Shown here: piece after piece, positions 43,798-51,865 of the stretch | Position numbering within the stretch: the stretch's first letter is position 1 | How the letters are laid out: the number at the start of each line of letters is the position of its first letter | DNA from: Tuwongella immobilis | GTDB taxonomy: Bacteria; Planctomycetota; Planctomycetia; Gemmatales; Gemmataceae | Direction: 5' to 3' | Length of the DNA stretch: 64,000 nt | Assembly: GCF_901538355.1 (NCBI RefSeq) | Contig: NZ_LR593887.1 | Location: 2,208,920 to 2,272,919, forward strand | Program-made: the position numbers and the translations under genes | Notes under the pieces: model-generated | The model's database searches: none | Told to the model about the DNA's origin: nothing | What the model saw: the letters and a program-made list of their open reading frames with translations, nothing else

Positions 43798-44681
43798 CGC
43801 TCACCATGGCCTGGATTGTTCTGACGGCCATTCTGGCCGCGGTCGCCTGCTCGCTGGTGGGCTGCTTCCTGGTGTTGCGTCGGCTGAGTCTCATGGGCGA
43901 CGCCATCGCCCATGCCGTTCTGCCCGGAATCGCCATCGCCTACTGGCTCACTGGTTCGCGTGGCGGAATGTCGGTCATGCTCGGCGCCATGGCCATGGGC
44001 GTGCTCACCACCTTCACCACACTCATGCTCCAGCGCACCGGCCGCGTGAACGAAGATGCCGGGCTGGGGGTGGTGTTCACCAGCTTTTTCGCGCTGGGGG
44101 TACTGCTGATTACCCGGATTGCGGATCAGATCGATCTCGACCCTGGATGTGTGCTGTATGGCGAACTCGAACTGGTGACGTTGGAGATGATTCCGGTATT
44201 GGGAATCCCGATGCCGCGTGCGTTCCTGGTGCTGGCGATTGCCACGCTGGTGGTGCTGGTCGCGCTGATGCTGCTGGGCAAAGAACTCACCCTGGCGGCG
44301 TTTGATCCGGCATATGCGACCGCCATTGGATTCTCGGCGGGAATGCTCCACTATTTTCTGATGACGTTGGTGGCAGGTGTCACCGTGGCCGCATTTGAAA
44401 CCGTCGGCTCGATTCTGGTGGTGGCCATGCTCGTGGTACCCGCGACGACTGCCCAGTTGGTCGCCAAACGGATGCGGACGATGCTGCTGGCAGCGGCGGG
44501 ATTTGGCACCTTGGCGGCGATTCTCGGTGTAACTGCCGCCTATTGGCTCGACACCAATGCGGCGGGGTCGATCGCAACTGCCAGCGGAGTCATCTTCGCT
44601 GGCGTGCTGGGGATCACGCGGATTCCGGGGCGAGGAATCCGCCACATCGTCAATCCATCCGACAAGTCGGCTGCTGGTTAA
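43791..44681 (+). CDS. Mn/Zn ABC transporter permease (TroD-like)
   Basis: A 296-aa ABC-3 permease, paralogous to the preceding gene: CFLVLRRLSLMGDAIAHAVLPGIA and DPAYATAIGFS align with the first permease. TroC/TroD in Treponema and other spirochaetes work as a heterodimer, so the same is likely here. A GGGGGG run serves as RBS before ATG 43791. Last gene of the operon; a long hairpin follows. Confidence 0.9.
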   Translation: MLTLTMAWIVLTAILAAVACSLVGCFLVLRRLSLMGDAIAHAVLPGIAIAYWLTGSRGGMSVMLGAMAMGVLTTFTTLMLQRTGRVNEDAGLGVVFTSFFALGVLLITRIADQIDLDPGCVLYGELELVTLEMIPVLGIPMPRAFLVLAIATLVVLVALMLLGKELTLAAFDPAYATAIGFSAGMLHYFLMTLVAGVTVAAFETVGSILVVAMLVVPATTAQLVAKRMRTMLLAAAGFGTLAAILGVTAAYWLDTNAAGSIATASGVIFAGVLGITRIPGRGIRHIVNPSDKSAAG

Positions 44682-44724
44682 TTCGGGGCGTGATGCGGTT
44701 GAGACGTGACGGATGTGCGGGCCA

Positions 44725-44773
44725 AATCCGCTGGCGATTGAATCGTCGCCGATTCGTGCATCGCCAGCGGATT
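44725..44773. terminator. long bidirectional hairpin between metal ABC operon and ilvD
   Basis: A perfect 14-bp stem (44725-44738 with 44760-44773) and an inner 6-bp stem (44740-44745 with 44750-44755) with TCGC loop. It lies in the 114-nt gap between convergent stops and ought to stop both transcripts. No T-tract on either side. Nothing else is seen in the gap. Confidence 0.7.
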
Positions 44774-44795
44774 ATCTGCATCATCCAAACGGCAA

Positions 44796-46478
44796 TCAAC
44801 TGGTGATCGCGCCTTCGCTGGCGGAAGTCACGCAGCGAGCGTACTTGGCCAGCACACCGCGAGCCACTCGCACCGGCGGCTTGACCCATTCCGCTTTGCG
44901 GCGAGCAAGTTCCGCATCATCCAACGCCACGCTGAGCACTTTCTTCTCGGCATCGATGGTGACAATGTCGCCGTCTTTGAGCAGCGCAATTGGCCCGCCG
45001 ACCCAGGCTTCCGGCGCGACGTGACCGACCACCAACCCGTGCGACCCGCCCGAGAAGCGACCATCGGTGATGAGTCCGACCTGATCGCCGAGTCCTTGAC
45101 CGATGAGCGCGCCGGTAATCGACAGCATTTCTCGCATGCCGGGGCCACCGACCGGGCCTTCGCCGCGAATCACGACGACATCGCCGGGGACGATCTTGCG
45201 AGCTTGAATCGCCGCAGCGCAGGCTTCTTCGCCATCAAAGACCTTGGCCGGGCCGGTGATGCTGAGCGTCTTCAGCCCGGCGACCTTGGCGACCGAACCT
45301 TCCGGCGCGAGATTCCCGTGCAGAATGACGATGTGGCCGGTGTCGTGCATCGGTTTTTCGAACGGCAGCACGACCGATTGCGGACGGCTGTACACGCTGG
45401 GCACATTGGCGAGATTTTCCGCCAGCGTGCGGCCCGTGCAGGTGATGCAGTCGCCGTGCAGCAACCCCTTGTCCAGCAAGGCTTTCAGCACAGCTGGGGT
45501 GCCGCCGACTTTGTACAGATCGAACATCACATACTGCCCGCCCGGCTTGAGGTCCGCCAGGTGCGGAACCTTGGCTCCGAGTCGGTCGAAGTCGGCGAGT
45601 GTCCATTCCACTTCGGCTTCGCGGGCAATCGCCATCAGGTGCAGCACCGCGTTCGTTGAGCCGCCCAACGCCAGCACGAGTGTGTAGGCATTTTCCAGCG
45701 ACTTGCGCGTAATGATATCGCGTGGGCGAATGTTCTTGGCGATCAGATTGACCAGCGCTTGACCGGCGATCAGCGATTCGCGTTCCTTCGCCGCCGTCAC
45801 CGCCGGGTAGCTTGCATCATACGGCAGCGACATGCCCATGGCTTCAATGGCCGACGACATGGTGTTGGCCGTGTACATCCCGCCGCAGGAACCCGCACCG
45901 GGGCACGATTCGCATTCGATTTTATGGAGTTTCTTGGCGTCGATGCTGCCAGCTTGATATTTGCCCACCGCCTCGAAGATGGAGACGATGTCCACTGCTT
46001 CGCCGTCCGGGCCGATGCCCGGCATGATCGAACCACCGTAGACGAAGATGCTCGGGATGTTCAGACGGGCCATCGCCATCAAACAGCCGGGCATGTTCTT
46101 GTCGCAGCCGCCCAATGCCAGCAGGCCATCGTGATTCATCCCACCGGCCACGACTTCCAGCGAGTCGGCGATCACTTCGCGGCTCACCAGCGAGTAGCGC
46201 ATCCCTTGGTGGCCCATCAGAATGCCGTCCGATGCAGTCGGGGCACCGAAGATTTGCGGCACCCCACCCCCGGTTCGAATCCCTTCGCAGGCTTTTCGCG
46301 CCAGGCGATCCAGGTGGCTATTGCACGGCGTGATGTCGCTAAACAACGACGCCACCCCAACAATCGGACGCGAGAAATCTTCGTCGACAAATCCGACTCC
46401 GCGAAGCATCGCTCGATTCGGTGCGCGGCTGGGGCCGTCAGTGGTGGTCAAACTGGTGCGTGGGGAGGGAGTGGTCAT
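44796..46478 (-). CDS. ilvD: dihydroxy-acid dehydratase
   Basis: A 560-aa IlvD/Edd family enzyme. Iron-sulfur cysteines are in [15 protein letters not shown] and [16 protein letters not shown] (in that order); later [22 protein letters not shown] and [11 protein letters not shown] are also conserved. It forms 2-keto acids for valine, isoleucine and CoA synthesis. Of possible starts, ATG 46478 ([10 protein letters not shown]) has AGGAT at proper distance; ATG 46487 adds three residues. No other ilv gene is adjacent. Confidence 0.94.
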   Translation of the reverse strand: MTTPSPRTSLTTTDGPSRAPNRAMLRGVGFVDEDFSRPIVGVASLFSDITPCNSHLDRLARKACEGIRTGGGVPQIFGAPTASDGILMGHQGMRYSLVSREVIADSLEVVAGGMNHDGLLALGGCDKNMPGCLMAMARLNIPSIFVYGGSIMPGIGPDGEAVDIVSIFEAVGKYQAGSIDAKKLHKIECESCPGAGSCGGMYTANTMSSAIEAMGMSLPYDASYPAVTAAKERESLIAGQALVNLIAKNIRPRDIITRKSLENAYTLVLALGGSTNAVLHLMAIAREAEVEWTLADFDRLGAKVPHLADLKPGGQYVMFDLYKVGGTPAVLKALLDKGLLHGDCITCTGRTLAENLANVPSVYSRPQSVVLPFEKPMHDTGHIVILHGNLAPEGSVAKVAGLKTLSITGPAKVFDGEEACAAAIQARKIVPGDVVVIRGEGPVGGPGMREMLSITGALIGQGLGDQVGLITDGRFSGGSHGLVVGHVAPEAWVGGPIALLKDGDIVTIDAEKKVLSVALDDAELARRKAEWVKPPVRVARGVLAKYARCVTSASEGAITS

Positions 46479-46640
46479 CGCAGGCATCCTATGGCGGTAC
46501 GCGAACTTTCCAGACAGACGCAAAGTCGTGCAGATAGGTTACGAAGTTTATCCGAAAAAACAGGATTCCCAGTCGAATTCCGTTCCACGAGCCGCCGTCG
46601 CACCTCAGAAAAAAATCTCGAAAAAAATCACCTCTTCGAT

Positions 46641-46669
46641 TTGCACATCTCCAGAAGCTGACCTAAAGA
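46641..46669 (+). promoter_or_regulatory. candidate promoter of flp copy 1
   Basis: TTGCAC (46641-46646), 17-nt spacer, TAAAGA (46664-46669). The -35 is embedded in CGATTTGCAC, a 10-mer shared exactly with the flp copy 2 promoter at the same place. A 7-bp hairpin (GTTGTTG with CAACAAC, 46670-46711) may form in the roughly 90-nt leader. Confidence 0.5.
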
Positions 46670-46766
46670 GTTGTTGTTCGCAGATGACACGGGTGAAACT
46701 CAAGCAACAACACTCAACGAGTCACCACCCGCAAGCATGGTTCTCCCAAACCCAGGAGTTGCTCCA

Positions 46767-46964
46767 ATGCGTCAGTTGACCAAGAAGTTCGTTTCGTTCA
46801 TCAAGCAAGAAGATGGCCCGACCGCGGTTGAATACGCGGTTATGCTGGCTCTGATCATCGTGGTGTGCATCGCCGCCGTGACGTTCATCGGCAAGCAAGC
46901 CAAGACCGCCTTCATCAAGGCTGGCTCGGCCATCCAAGCCGGTAACACCGACGCCGGCACCTGA
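46767..46964 (+). CDS. flp: Flp-type (type IVb) prepilin, copy 1
   Basis: A 65-aa prepilin: a 17-residue leader (MRQLTKKFVSFIKQEDG) ending at Gly17, then PTAVEYAV and a hydrophobic helix (MLALIIVVCIAAVTFIG). Glu22 and Tyr23, at +5 and +6 after the cut, match Flp/Fap-type pilins processed by a TadV-like peptidase. CAGGAG is the RBS. The protein is nearly identical to copy 2; they differ in Q-A-G-N-T-D-A versus Q-G-G-N-T-D-S near the C-terminus. No tad/cpa secretion gene is in the window. Confidence 0.9.
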   Translation: MRQLTKKFVSFIKQEDGPTAVEYAVMLALIIVVCIAAVTFIGKQAKTAFIKAGSAIQAGNTDAGT

Positions 46965-46969
46965 TCGAC

Positions 46970-46997
46970 GTGGTTCGTGAGCAACGCTCCGAACCAC
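46970..46997 (+). terminator. hairpin just after flp copy 1
   Basis: An 8-bp stem (46970-46977 with 46990-46997) plus an inner GAGC/GCTC stem and AAC loop, with one bulged T. It starts 6 nt after the stop, ahead of a better terminator at 47011. Confidence 0.4.
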
Positions 46998-47010
46998 CCG
47001 GCCCAGATCA

Positions 47011-47052
47011 ATCCATGCCTCGACAACTTTCGTTGCGATGCATGGATTTTTT
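47011..47052 (+). terminator. intrinsic terminator after flp copy 1
   Basis: An 8-bp stem (47011-47018 with 47040-47047) followed by a T-run (47047-47052). This separates copy 1 from copy 2, in keeping with each having its own promoter. Confidence 0.7.
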
Positions 47053-47131
47053 GTCGGGCCGAAAGATTCACGCCGGTTCTCTGACGTGGATCAATATCTT
47101 CTGCAAATCCAGAAAAACTGACAAAAGCGAT

Positions 47132-47160
47132 TTGCACGAGACGAAATCGTCACCTACGTT
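47132..47160 (+). promoter_or_regulatory. candidate promoter of flp copy 2
   Basis: TTGCAC (47132-47137), 17-nt spacer, TACGTT (47155-47160). The -35 hexamer, spacer length, preceding CGATT and the ACC just before the -10 match the copy 1 promoter, although the rest of the two leaders differs. Confidence 0.45.
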
Positions 47161-47245
47161 GTGGGTGTTGGGGGTGGCAAGAAGTACTCTTCCACACAAC
47201 TGTGCGATACTGAATTTTTCCCTCGTCGATTCTCTGGAGTGTACC

Positions 47246-47443
47246 ATGCGTCAATTGACCAAGAAGTTCGTTTCGTTCATCAAGCAAGAAGATGGCCCGA
47301 CCGCGGTTGAATACGCGGTTATGCTGGCTCTGATCATCGTGGTGTGCATCGCCGCCGTGACGTTCATCGGCAAGCAAGCCAAGACCGCCTTCATCAAGGC
47401 TGGTTCGGCTATCCAAGGTGGCAACACCGACTCCGGTACCTGA
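47246..47443 (+). CDS. flp: Flp-type (type IVb) prepilin, copy 2
   Basis: A 65-aa prepilin, same leader, Gly17 cleavage site and Glu22-Tyr23 as copy 1. The first 155 or so bases of the two genes differ at a single position, while most changes fall in the last 45 bases (C-terminus GGNTDSGT). Such a pattern suggests recent duplication or gene conversion. TGGAG is the RBS. A GC-rich hairpin follows the stop. Confidence 0.9.
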   Translation: MRQLTKKFVSFIKQEDGPTAVEYAVMLALIIVVCIAAVTFIGKQAKTAFIKAGSAIQGGNTDSGT

Positions 47444-47450
47444 TTCATCG

Positions 47451-47474
47451 GGTGAGGGATCATTCCTTCACCCC
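47451..47474 (+). terminator. hairpin after flp copy 2
   Basis: A 10-bp stem with one G-T pair (47451-47460 with 47465-47474) and a TCAT loop starts 8 nt after the stop. No T-tract. Confidence 0.5.
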
Positions 47475-47600
47475 GTGTGAGATCTTACAGCCGAGTCGTT
47501 TCCTGGATGTTTCCGGGAAATGGCTCGGTTGTTTGCTTTTCTTTGGAATCGCGGCGAAATCGCCGTGCATTTGCTTGAGAGCGGTGATGCGACTGGTGCG

Positions 47601-48713
47601 TTACTTTCCGTGATCCGGAAAATGCGCGAGCTGCCAGGTTCGTTCGCTCTCCGTTTGAGCGCAGAAGGTCACATGGCCAATTTTGCGACCGGCCCGCTCG
47701 GTTTTGCCGTAGTGGTGCCAGTGTCCGCCCGGAATCGTATGGATCACTTCGGGATTCGGGAAAAATCCTATCAGATTCACCATCGCACTCAATCCACGCA
47801 ATCGCGTGGAACCGAGCGGCCAACCCAGAATCGCTCGCAGGTGATTCTCAAATTGGCTTGTCTCGGCCCCTTCGATGGTCCAATGCCCGGAATTGTGCAC
47901 GCGAGGTGCCATTTCGTTGACCATCAGGCGATCATTCTGCTGGAAAAACTCAATGGCCAGCACTCCGACATAATCCATCGCTCGCATTGCGGTTTCGGCG
48001 TAGGATTCGGCCAAGCGTTGGAGTTCCGGCGACAAATTTGGCGCGGGTGCCAACGTGCGACGCAACATGCCTTCGCGGTGATGGTTTTCCACCAGCGGGT
48101 AAAACGCCGTCTCACCGAGTGCGCTGCGCACGGCTATCAGCGAGACTTCCCGATCGAAATCAATTTTTGCCTCGTAAATCAGTGGACGACCACCGAGACG
48201 CTCCCAGGCCGCATCGACACTGGTCGGATCGGTCAGCATCGCTTGACCTTTGCCGTCGTAGCCGAACCGACACGTCTTCAGGACGGCAGGCAACCCCAAC
48301 TCGGAAATCGCCGCATCGAGATCGCCCCGAGATTCCACGGAGCGAAATGCCGGCACGGGAATGCCGAGATCCCGAAAGAATGTTTTTTCTTGGATGCGAT
48401 CTTGAGCAATGGCCAGCGCGTTCGGTGGTGGGTAGACCGGCACGCGTTCGGATAGCCATTGGGTCGATTCCACCGGGACGTTCTCGAATTCGAGCGTAAT
48501 CACATCGCTGGATTTGGCCAATTCGTATAGTTTCTGCAAATCTTCGAATTCGCCGGAAATTCGCTCAGAGACTTGAGCGGCGGCGGATTCTTTGGCCGGC
48601 TCCAAACATTGGCAGGTGATTCCGAGCGGATACCCGGCCAACGCCAGCATGCGGCCCAACTGCCCGCCGCCGAGAATGCCCACTTTGGGAGTCAACAACA
48701 GTGGCATGGTCAC
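47601..48713 (-). CDS. purK: 5-(carboxyamino)imidazole ribonucleotide synthase
   Basis: A 370-aa ATP-grasp enzyme. [13 protein letters not shown] is the N-terminal nucleotide-binding motif, with [18 protein letters not shown] and [16 protein letters not shown] for ATP/AIR binding. It carboxylates AIR in de novo purine synthesis. GTG 48713 is coupled with the purE stop (GTGA) and has GGGAG 8 nt upstream; ATG 48707 is the alternative. Forms a two-gene unit with purE. Confidence 0.94.
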   Translation of the reverse strand: MTMPLLLTPKVGILGGGQLGRMLALAGYPLGITCQCLEPAKESAAAQVSERISGEFEDLQKLYELAKSSDVITLEFENVPVESTQWLSERVPVYPPPNALAIAQDRIQEKTFFRDLGIPVPAFRSVESRGDLDAAISELGLPAVLKTCRFGYDGKGQAMLTDPTSVDAAWERLGGRPLIYEAKIDFDREVSLIAVRSALGETAFYPLVENHHREGMLRRTLAPAPNLSPELQRLAESYAETAMRAMDYVGVLAIEFFQQNDRLMVNEMAPRVHNSGHWTIEGAETSQFENHLRAILGWPLGSTRLRGLSAMVNLIGFFPNPEVIHTIPGGHWHHYGKTERAGRKIGHVTFCAQTESERTWQLAHFPDHGK

Positions 48714-49210
48714 GATTGCATCTCCCGTGGATCACCGATGGCGAGCACTTTTTCCGTCTGTTTCGCGCGAAATTCGTGCAATCGTTGACGCAATTCCGGG
48801 TCGGTGGTGGCGAGAATTGCGGCGGCGAGTAGCCCCGCGTTGGTGGCGCCAGCTTTACCAATCGCTAAGGTGCCGACGGGAATTCCGGCTGGCATTTGAA
48901 CGATGGACAGCAGCGAATCGACGCCGCGAAGCATGGCGGATTCCACGGGCACTCCCAAAATCGGCAGCGATGTCTTGGCGGCTGCCATTCCGGGGAGATG
49001 GGCGGCGCCACCGGCACCGGCGATAATCACCCGCAAGCCCCGTGATTCCGCTTGGGCCGCGTATTCAAACAGTAAGTCCGGCGTGCGATGGGCGGAGACA
49101 ACGCGGGTTTCGTGTGGCACTCCCAATTGGCTGAGTGTCTCGGATGCGTGGCGCATCGTCTCCCAATCGGAGATGCTACCCATGATGATGCCGACCAACG
49201 GGGATGTCAT
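48710..49210 (-). CDS. purE: N5-carboxyaminoimidazole ribonucleotide mutase
   Basis: A 166-aa class I PurE. Motifs [23 protein letters not shown] and [12 protein letters not shown] are diagnostic. It converts N5-CAIR (made by PurK) to CAIR. ATG 49210 ([10 protein letters not shown]) is chosen; the extension to 49258 is not conserved in style. Overlaps purK by 4 nt, so the products are made together. Confidence 0.94.
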   Translation of the reverse strand: MTSPLVGIIMGSISDWETMRHASETLSQLGVPHETRVVSAHRTPDLLFEYAAQAESRGLRVIIAGAGGAAHLPGMAAAKTSLPILGVPVESAMLRGVDSLLSIVQMPAGIPVGTLAIGKAGATNAGLLAAAILATTDPELRQRLHEFRAKQTEKVLAIGDPREMQS

Positions 49211-49273
49211 CGCAAGCGTTCCCAATAAGTTCCAAGCAATCGCCCGAACTGGAACCACCGCAAGCGGTTGCGG

Positions 49274-50707
49274 TTAGCCAGGCGGCAAGGCCCGAGGCGA
49301 CATCATGCCGGAAAAACGCCGTTGGAAGTCCAAAAATTGTTCCAACAACGATGCGGGACCGTTGGTCGATCGGCCTTCGATCCGCAGTTCGTTCGCTTCC
49401 AGATGAATCAGCCCGCTGAAGCCCGTGATGGTGATCGTACAACTCCGGGCATCGCCAGCCAACCGGACTTTCACGCCTTTCGGTTTCGCTTCTTCGATGC
49501 GATCGACAATGGCGATGAGGTCGAGCGGTTGTGCAAAGTCGAAGATGAGTTGGTCGAACAAGTTCCCGAATACGGATTGGAAATCTGGGCCGCGCATCAC
49601 CTCCAAATTGGTCATGCGGCCAATTTCGCGTCGCCAGCGGACGAGAGTGGGATCATCCGGATCAATGCCCACGCTCACGAAATAATCGAATCGTGGAGTG
49701 CGGATGTAGCCGGTGCCGTCGTTCTCGGCCCGCGATTCCAAATCCTTGCGGGCAAAGGAGAACTGATCGCGAAGGGTTTGGTAGACATCATCCAAATCGG
49801 CTTGGACGTCGGTTCGGGCGATGCGGCCGATGAACTGCTCGGCGGCGGCATTGACCGTATCCGGAACGCGGTGAGTCTTCAAAAACCCAGACAATGCTTT
49901 GACTCGGCCTGTCGATTCGGCACGGAAGCGGATGCGTTGAATCTGATCCGCGTCGATCAATGGGCCGTTTGTTTCGGAGGGCTTGGGCACGGTCCCGACG
50001 CCAATGCTGCGATCGCCGAAGGCCATCGGGTGCTGATCGTCAAAATCGTCGAAGTGTTTGCGTAATAATCGGGGCAATTCGCGATTCAGGTAGCGCAGGA
50101 GCGATTCGCCAGTGATCGCGCCTTTGGGGGATGCGGCGGATGGGGCACGTCCCGCGAGTGCTTCCCGGACCAGACTGAGCCAGGCGCGTTGTTTGGTGGT
50201 GTCGATGAATCGGGACGGCTCGCCTTCGCTACAGGCGGTGAGAATCAGACCGGCATTGCCAGATTCGGCGAATTCTTCCAATTCCGATTCCGCGAATGGG
50301 GGCAACCCGCCAGTAGCGGAGGGATCGAGGAGCAAAATCGTGCGGCAGCGTTCCCGAAAGCGATGCCAAATTTCGTCAAGCGGAAAGCTGGTCGCGTCGA
50401 GCAGGTCGGGGAGGGTGTCGAACCCGATCAGGCGATTTTGGCCGGTTTGTTGGAACAACGGTGCCACCACCGCAATCAACGCCGTGTCATCGGGTTGAAG
50501 GGTGGCGGCCCATTGTCGCGTTCGACCGTCGAGAATGGCGCGGGTGGTGAGTTCCCCGGTGAGAACGCACTGCTGGCTGAGCGGAATTCCTTGTTGGATC
50601 AGCACTTGCGACAAGGCTTGAATCTCCGCACGAGCGAACGGCGGCGGATTCCAACTGGTGTCAAGCGACTTATCCACGGCAATTAGCAAAGCCAGTGTGC
50701 GTGCCAT
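49274..50707 (-). CDS. caspase-like (C14) fold protein lacking the catalytic dyad
   Basis: A 477-aa protein. Residues 1-190 follow a caspase p20 layout: LALLIAVDKSL start, an AEIQALSQVLIQQG helix with VLTGELTTRAIL, the strand LIAVVAPLFQQ (78-88) where active caspases have a GHG, a strand LLLDPSATGG (125-134) where DxCHSG is expected, and LTACSEGEPS (156-165) as in real caspases (TAc-g-e-s-E). Both catalytic His and Cys are absent, so it is likely a pseudoenzyme. The remaining 280 residues are a soluble region I do not recognise. Stop lies 63 nt from purE. Homology to C14 is inferred by eye. Confidence 0.6.
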   Translation of the reverse strand: MARTLALLIAVDKSLDTSWNPPPFARAEIQALSQVLIQQGIPLSQQCVLTGELTTRAILDGRTRQWAATLQPDDTALIAVVAPLFQQTGQNRLIGFDTLPDLLDATSFPLDEIWHRFRERCRTILLLDPSATGGLPPFAESELEEFAESGNAGLILTACSEGEPSRFIDTTKQRAWLSLVREALAGRAPSAASPKGAITGESLLRYLNRELPRLLRKHFDDFDDQHPMAFGDRSIGVGTVPKPSETNGPLIDADQIQRIRFRAESTGRVKALSGFLKTHRVPDTVNAAAEQFIGRIARTDVQADLDDVYQTLRDQFSFARKDLESRAENDGTGYIRTPRFDYFVSVGIDPDDPTLVRWRREIGRMTNLEVMRGPDFQSVFGNLFDQLIFDFAQPLDLIAIVDRIEEAKPKGVKVRLAGDARSCTITITGFSGLIHLEANELRIEGRSTNGPASLLEQFLDFQRRFSGMMSPRALPPG

Positions 50708-50716
50708 CCAATCCTC

Positions 50717-51865
50717 TTACGCCGATGGTTGCGTCTTTTTGCCGAATCGCACCAACAAGATGCAGCCGGTGACGGTGCCGATGTTGAGCACGAAGAAAAT
50801 CAGAAACGCAGGAAGGCCACCCACCGTGGATGCTTGCTGATGCAGCTCCATCAGGCGGGTCATCGTCTCCTCGCCAAGCGTGGTGATGCGAATCGCCTCC
50901 CGACACACGGTCATGCCGACGATGGTGAGCAGCACCCCCGCCGTGGTGCAGGCCATGGCGATGGATTCAAACGAGCGTTTTTGCAGCGTGCGAATCCAGC
51001 CGTATCCTTGTACCAACATTCCGAGGGTGGCGACAATCAAAAACGGCAGCGCCATCGATCCCGTGAATGCGGATCGCGTCAATTCACTTGCCATCATGAC
51101 ATACCATCCGGTTGCCACCAAGGTCAGCAGCATTCCGGCCAGGGCGATTTTCGCCAACAACGGCGCTTTCGATTCGCGGGTGGACTCCCCGGCGGCAGCA
51201 TCGCGGCGTTCGTATCCCGCCAGTTGCCAGGCGACCAACACAGCGAATGTGGCAATTGACCCGACTGCCCAGACCAGCAATCGCGGCAGCAATTGCGGTT
51301 CGGTGTGGAAGATCGCATCGGACTGATAGAAGTTCGCCCAGGCCTGTGTCGGTTGGACGCTCAGGAGATGATTTTCGGTCCAGGCGTATCCAGTGAACCC
51401 GACACAGAGCGCGGGGAACAACCCGACAAACCAGACGACCGGCTTGGATTGTCGGCTCAACCAGCCGCCTTTGAGCAGGTACAGCGTGTAGAAGCCGACG
51501 ATCAGCACCGGCAGAATGCTCATCCAGCGGTGAAATAGCAGCAAATTCGCCGTGTAAAACTGCTGTTTGTAGAGAATTTGCACAAACAACAATGGGGCGA
51601 TGCCGGCGGTGATTGCTCCGGAGAGCATCAGCGGCATCCAATCGATGAGCACACTGCGAACGGTGCGTGGCCCCTCGTGGGCTGCGGATTCGGCTGCCGA
51701 GTCGGGGCTGGCGGGTTTACGCTTCAGGAAGCTGGTGACGGCGATGAAGCCGGTTCCCGCCAGGACGTAGTTCATGAACACGACGTGAATCGCCAGTGTG
51801 AGCACGTAAAACGTCAGGTAAAACGCGGTCGCAAACGGAAAGCCAAACGGGAAAACGGTATCCAT
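50717..51865 (-). CDS. membrane partner of the bd-type oxidase-like subunit
   Basis: A 382-aa integral membrane protein with about nine TM helices, beginning FPFGFPFATAFYLTFYVLTLAIHVVFMNYVLAGTG (quoted in part). It lies one base after the oxidase-like subunit I (TAATG overlap) and is surely cotranscribed with it. Several His residues (for instance in AIHVVFM and LLFHRWMS) could ligate haem. I do not match it to classical CydB, so it may be a distinct second subunit. No signal peptide. Confidence 0.65.
   Translation of the reverse strand: MDTVFPFGFPFATAFYLTFYVLTLAIHVVFMNYVLAGTGFIAVTSFLKRKPASPDSAAESAAHEGPRTVRSVLIDWMPLMLSGAITAGIAPLLFVQILYKQQFYTANLLLFHRWMSILPVLIVGFYTLYLLKGGWLSRQSKPVVWFVGLFPALCVGFTGYAWTENHLLSVQPTQAWANFYQSDAIFHTEPQLLPRLLVWAVGSIATFAVLVAWQLAGYERRDAAAGESTRESKAPLLAKIALAGMLLTLVATGWYVMMASELTRSAFTGSMALPFLIVATLGMLVQGYGWIRTLQKRSFESIAMACTTAGVLLTIVGMTVCREAIRITTLGEETMTRLMELHQQASTVGGLPAFLIFFVLNIGTVTGCILLVRFGKKTQPSA

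Noticed and set aside
47166-47192. Sigma-54 (-24/-12) promoter before flp copy 2 (TGGCAAGAAG...)
   Set aside because: The GG element is there but no GC at the required distance, and a sigma-70-like site shared with copy 1 explains the position better.
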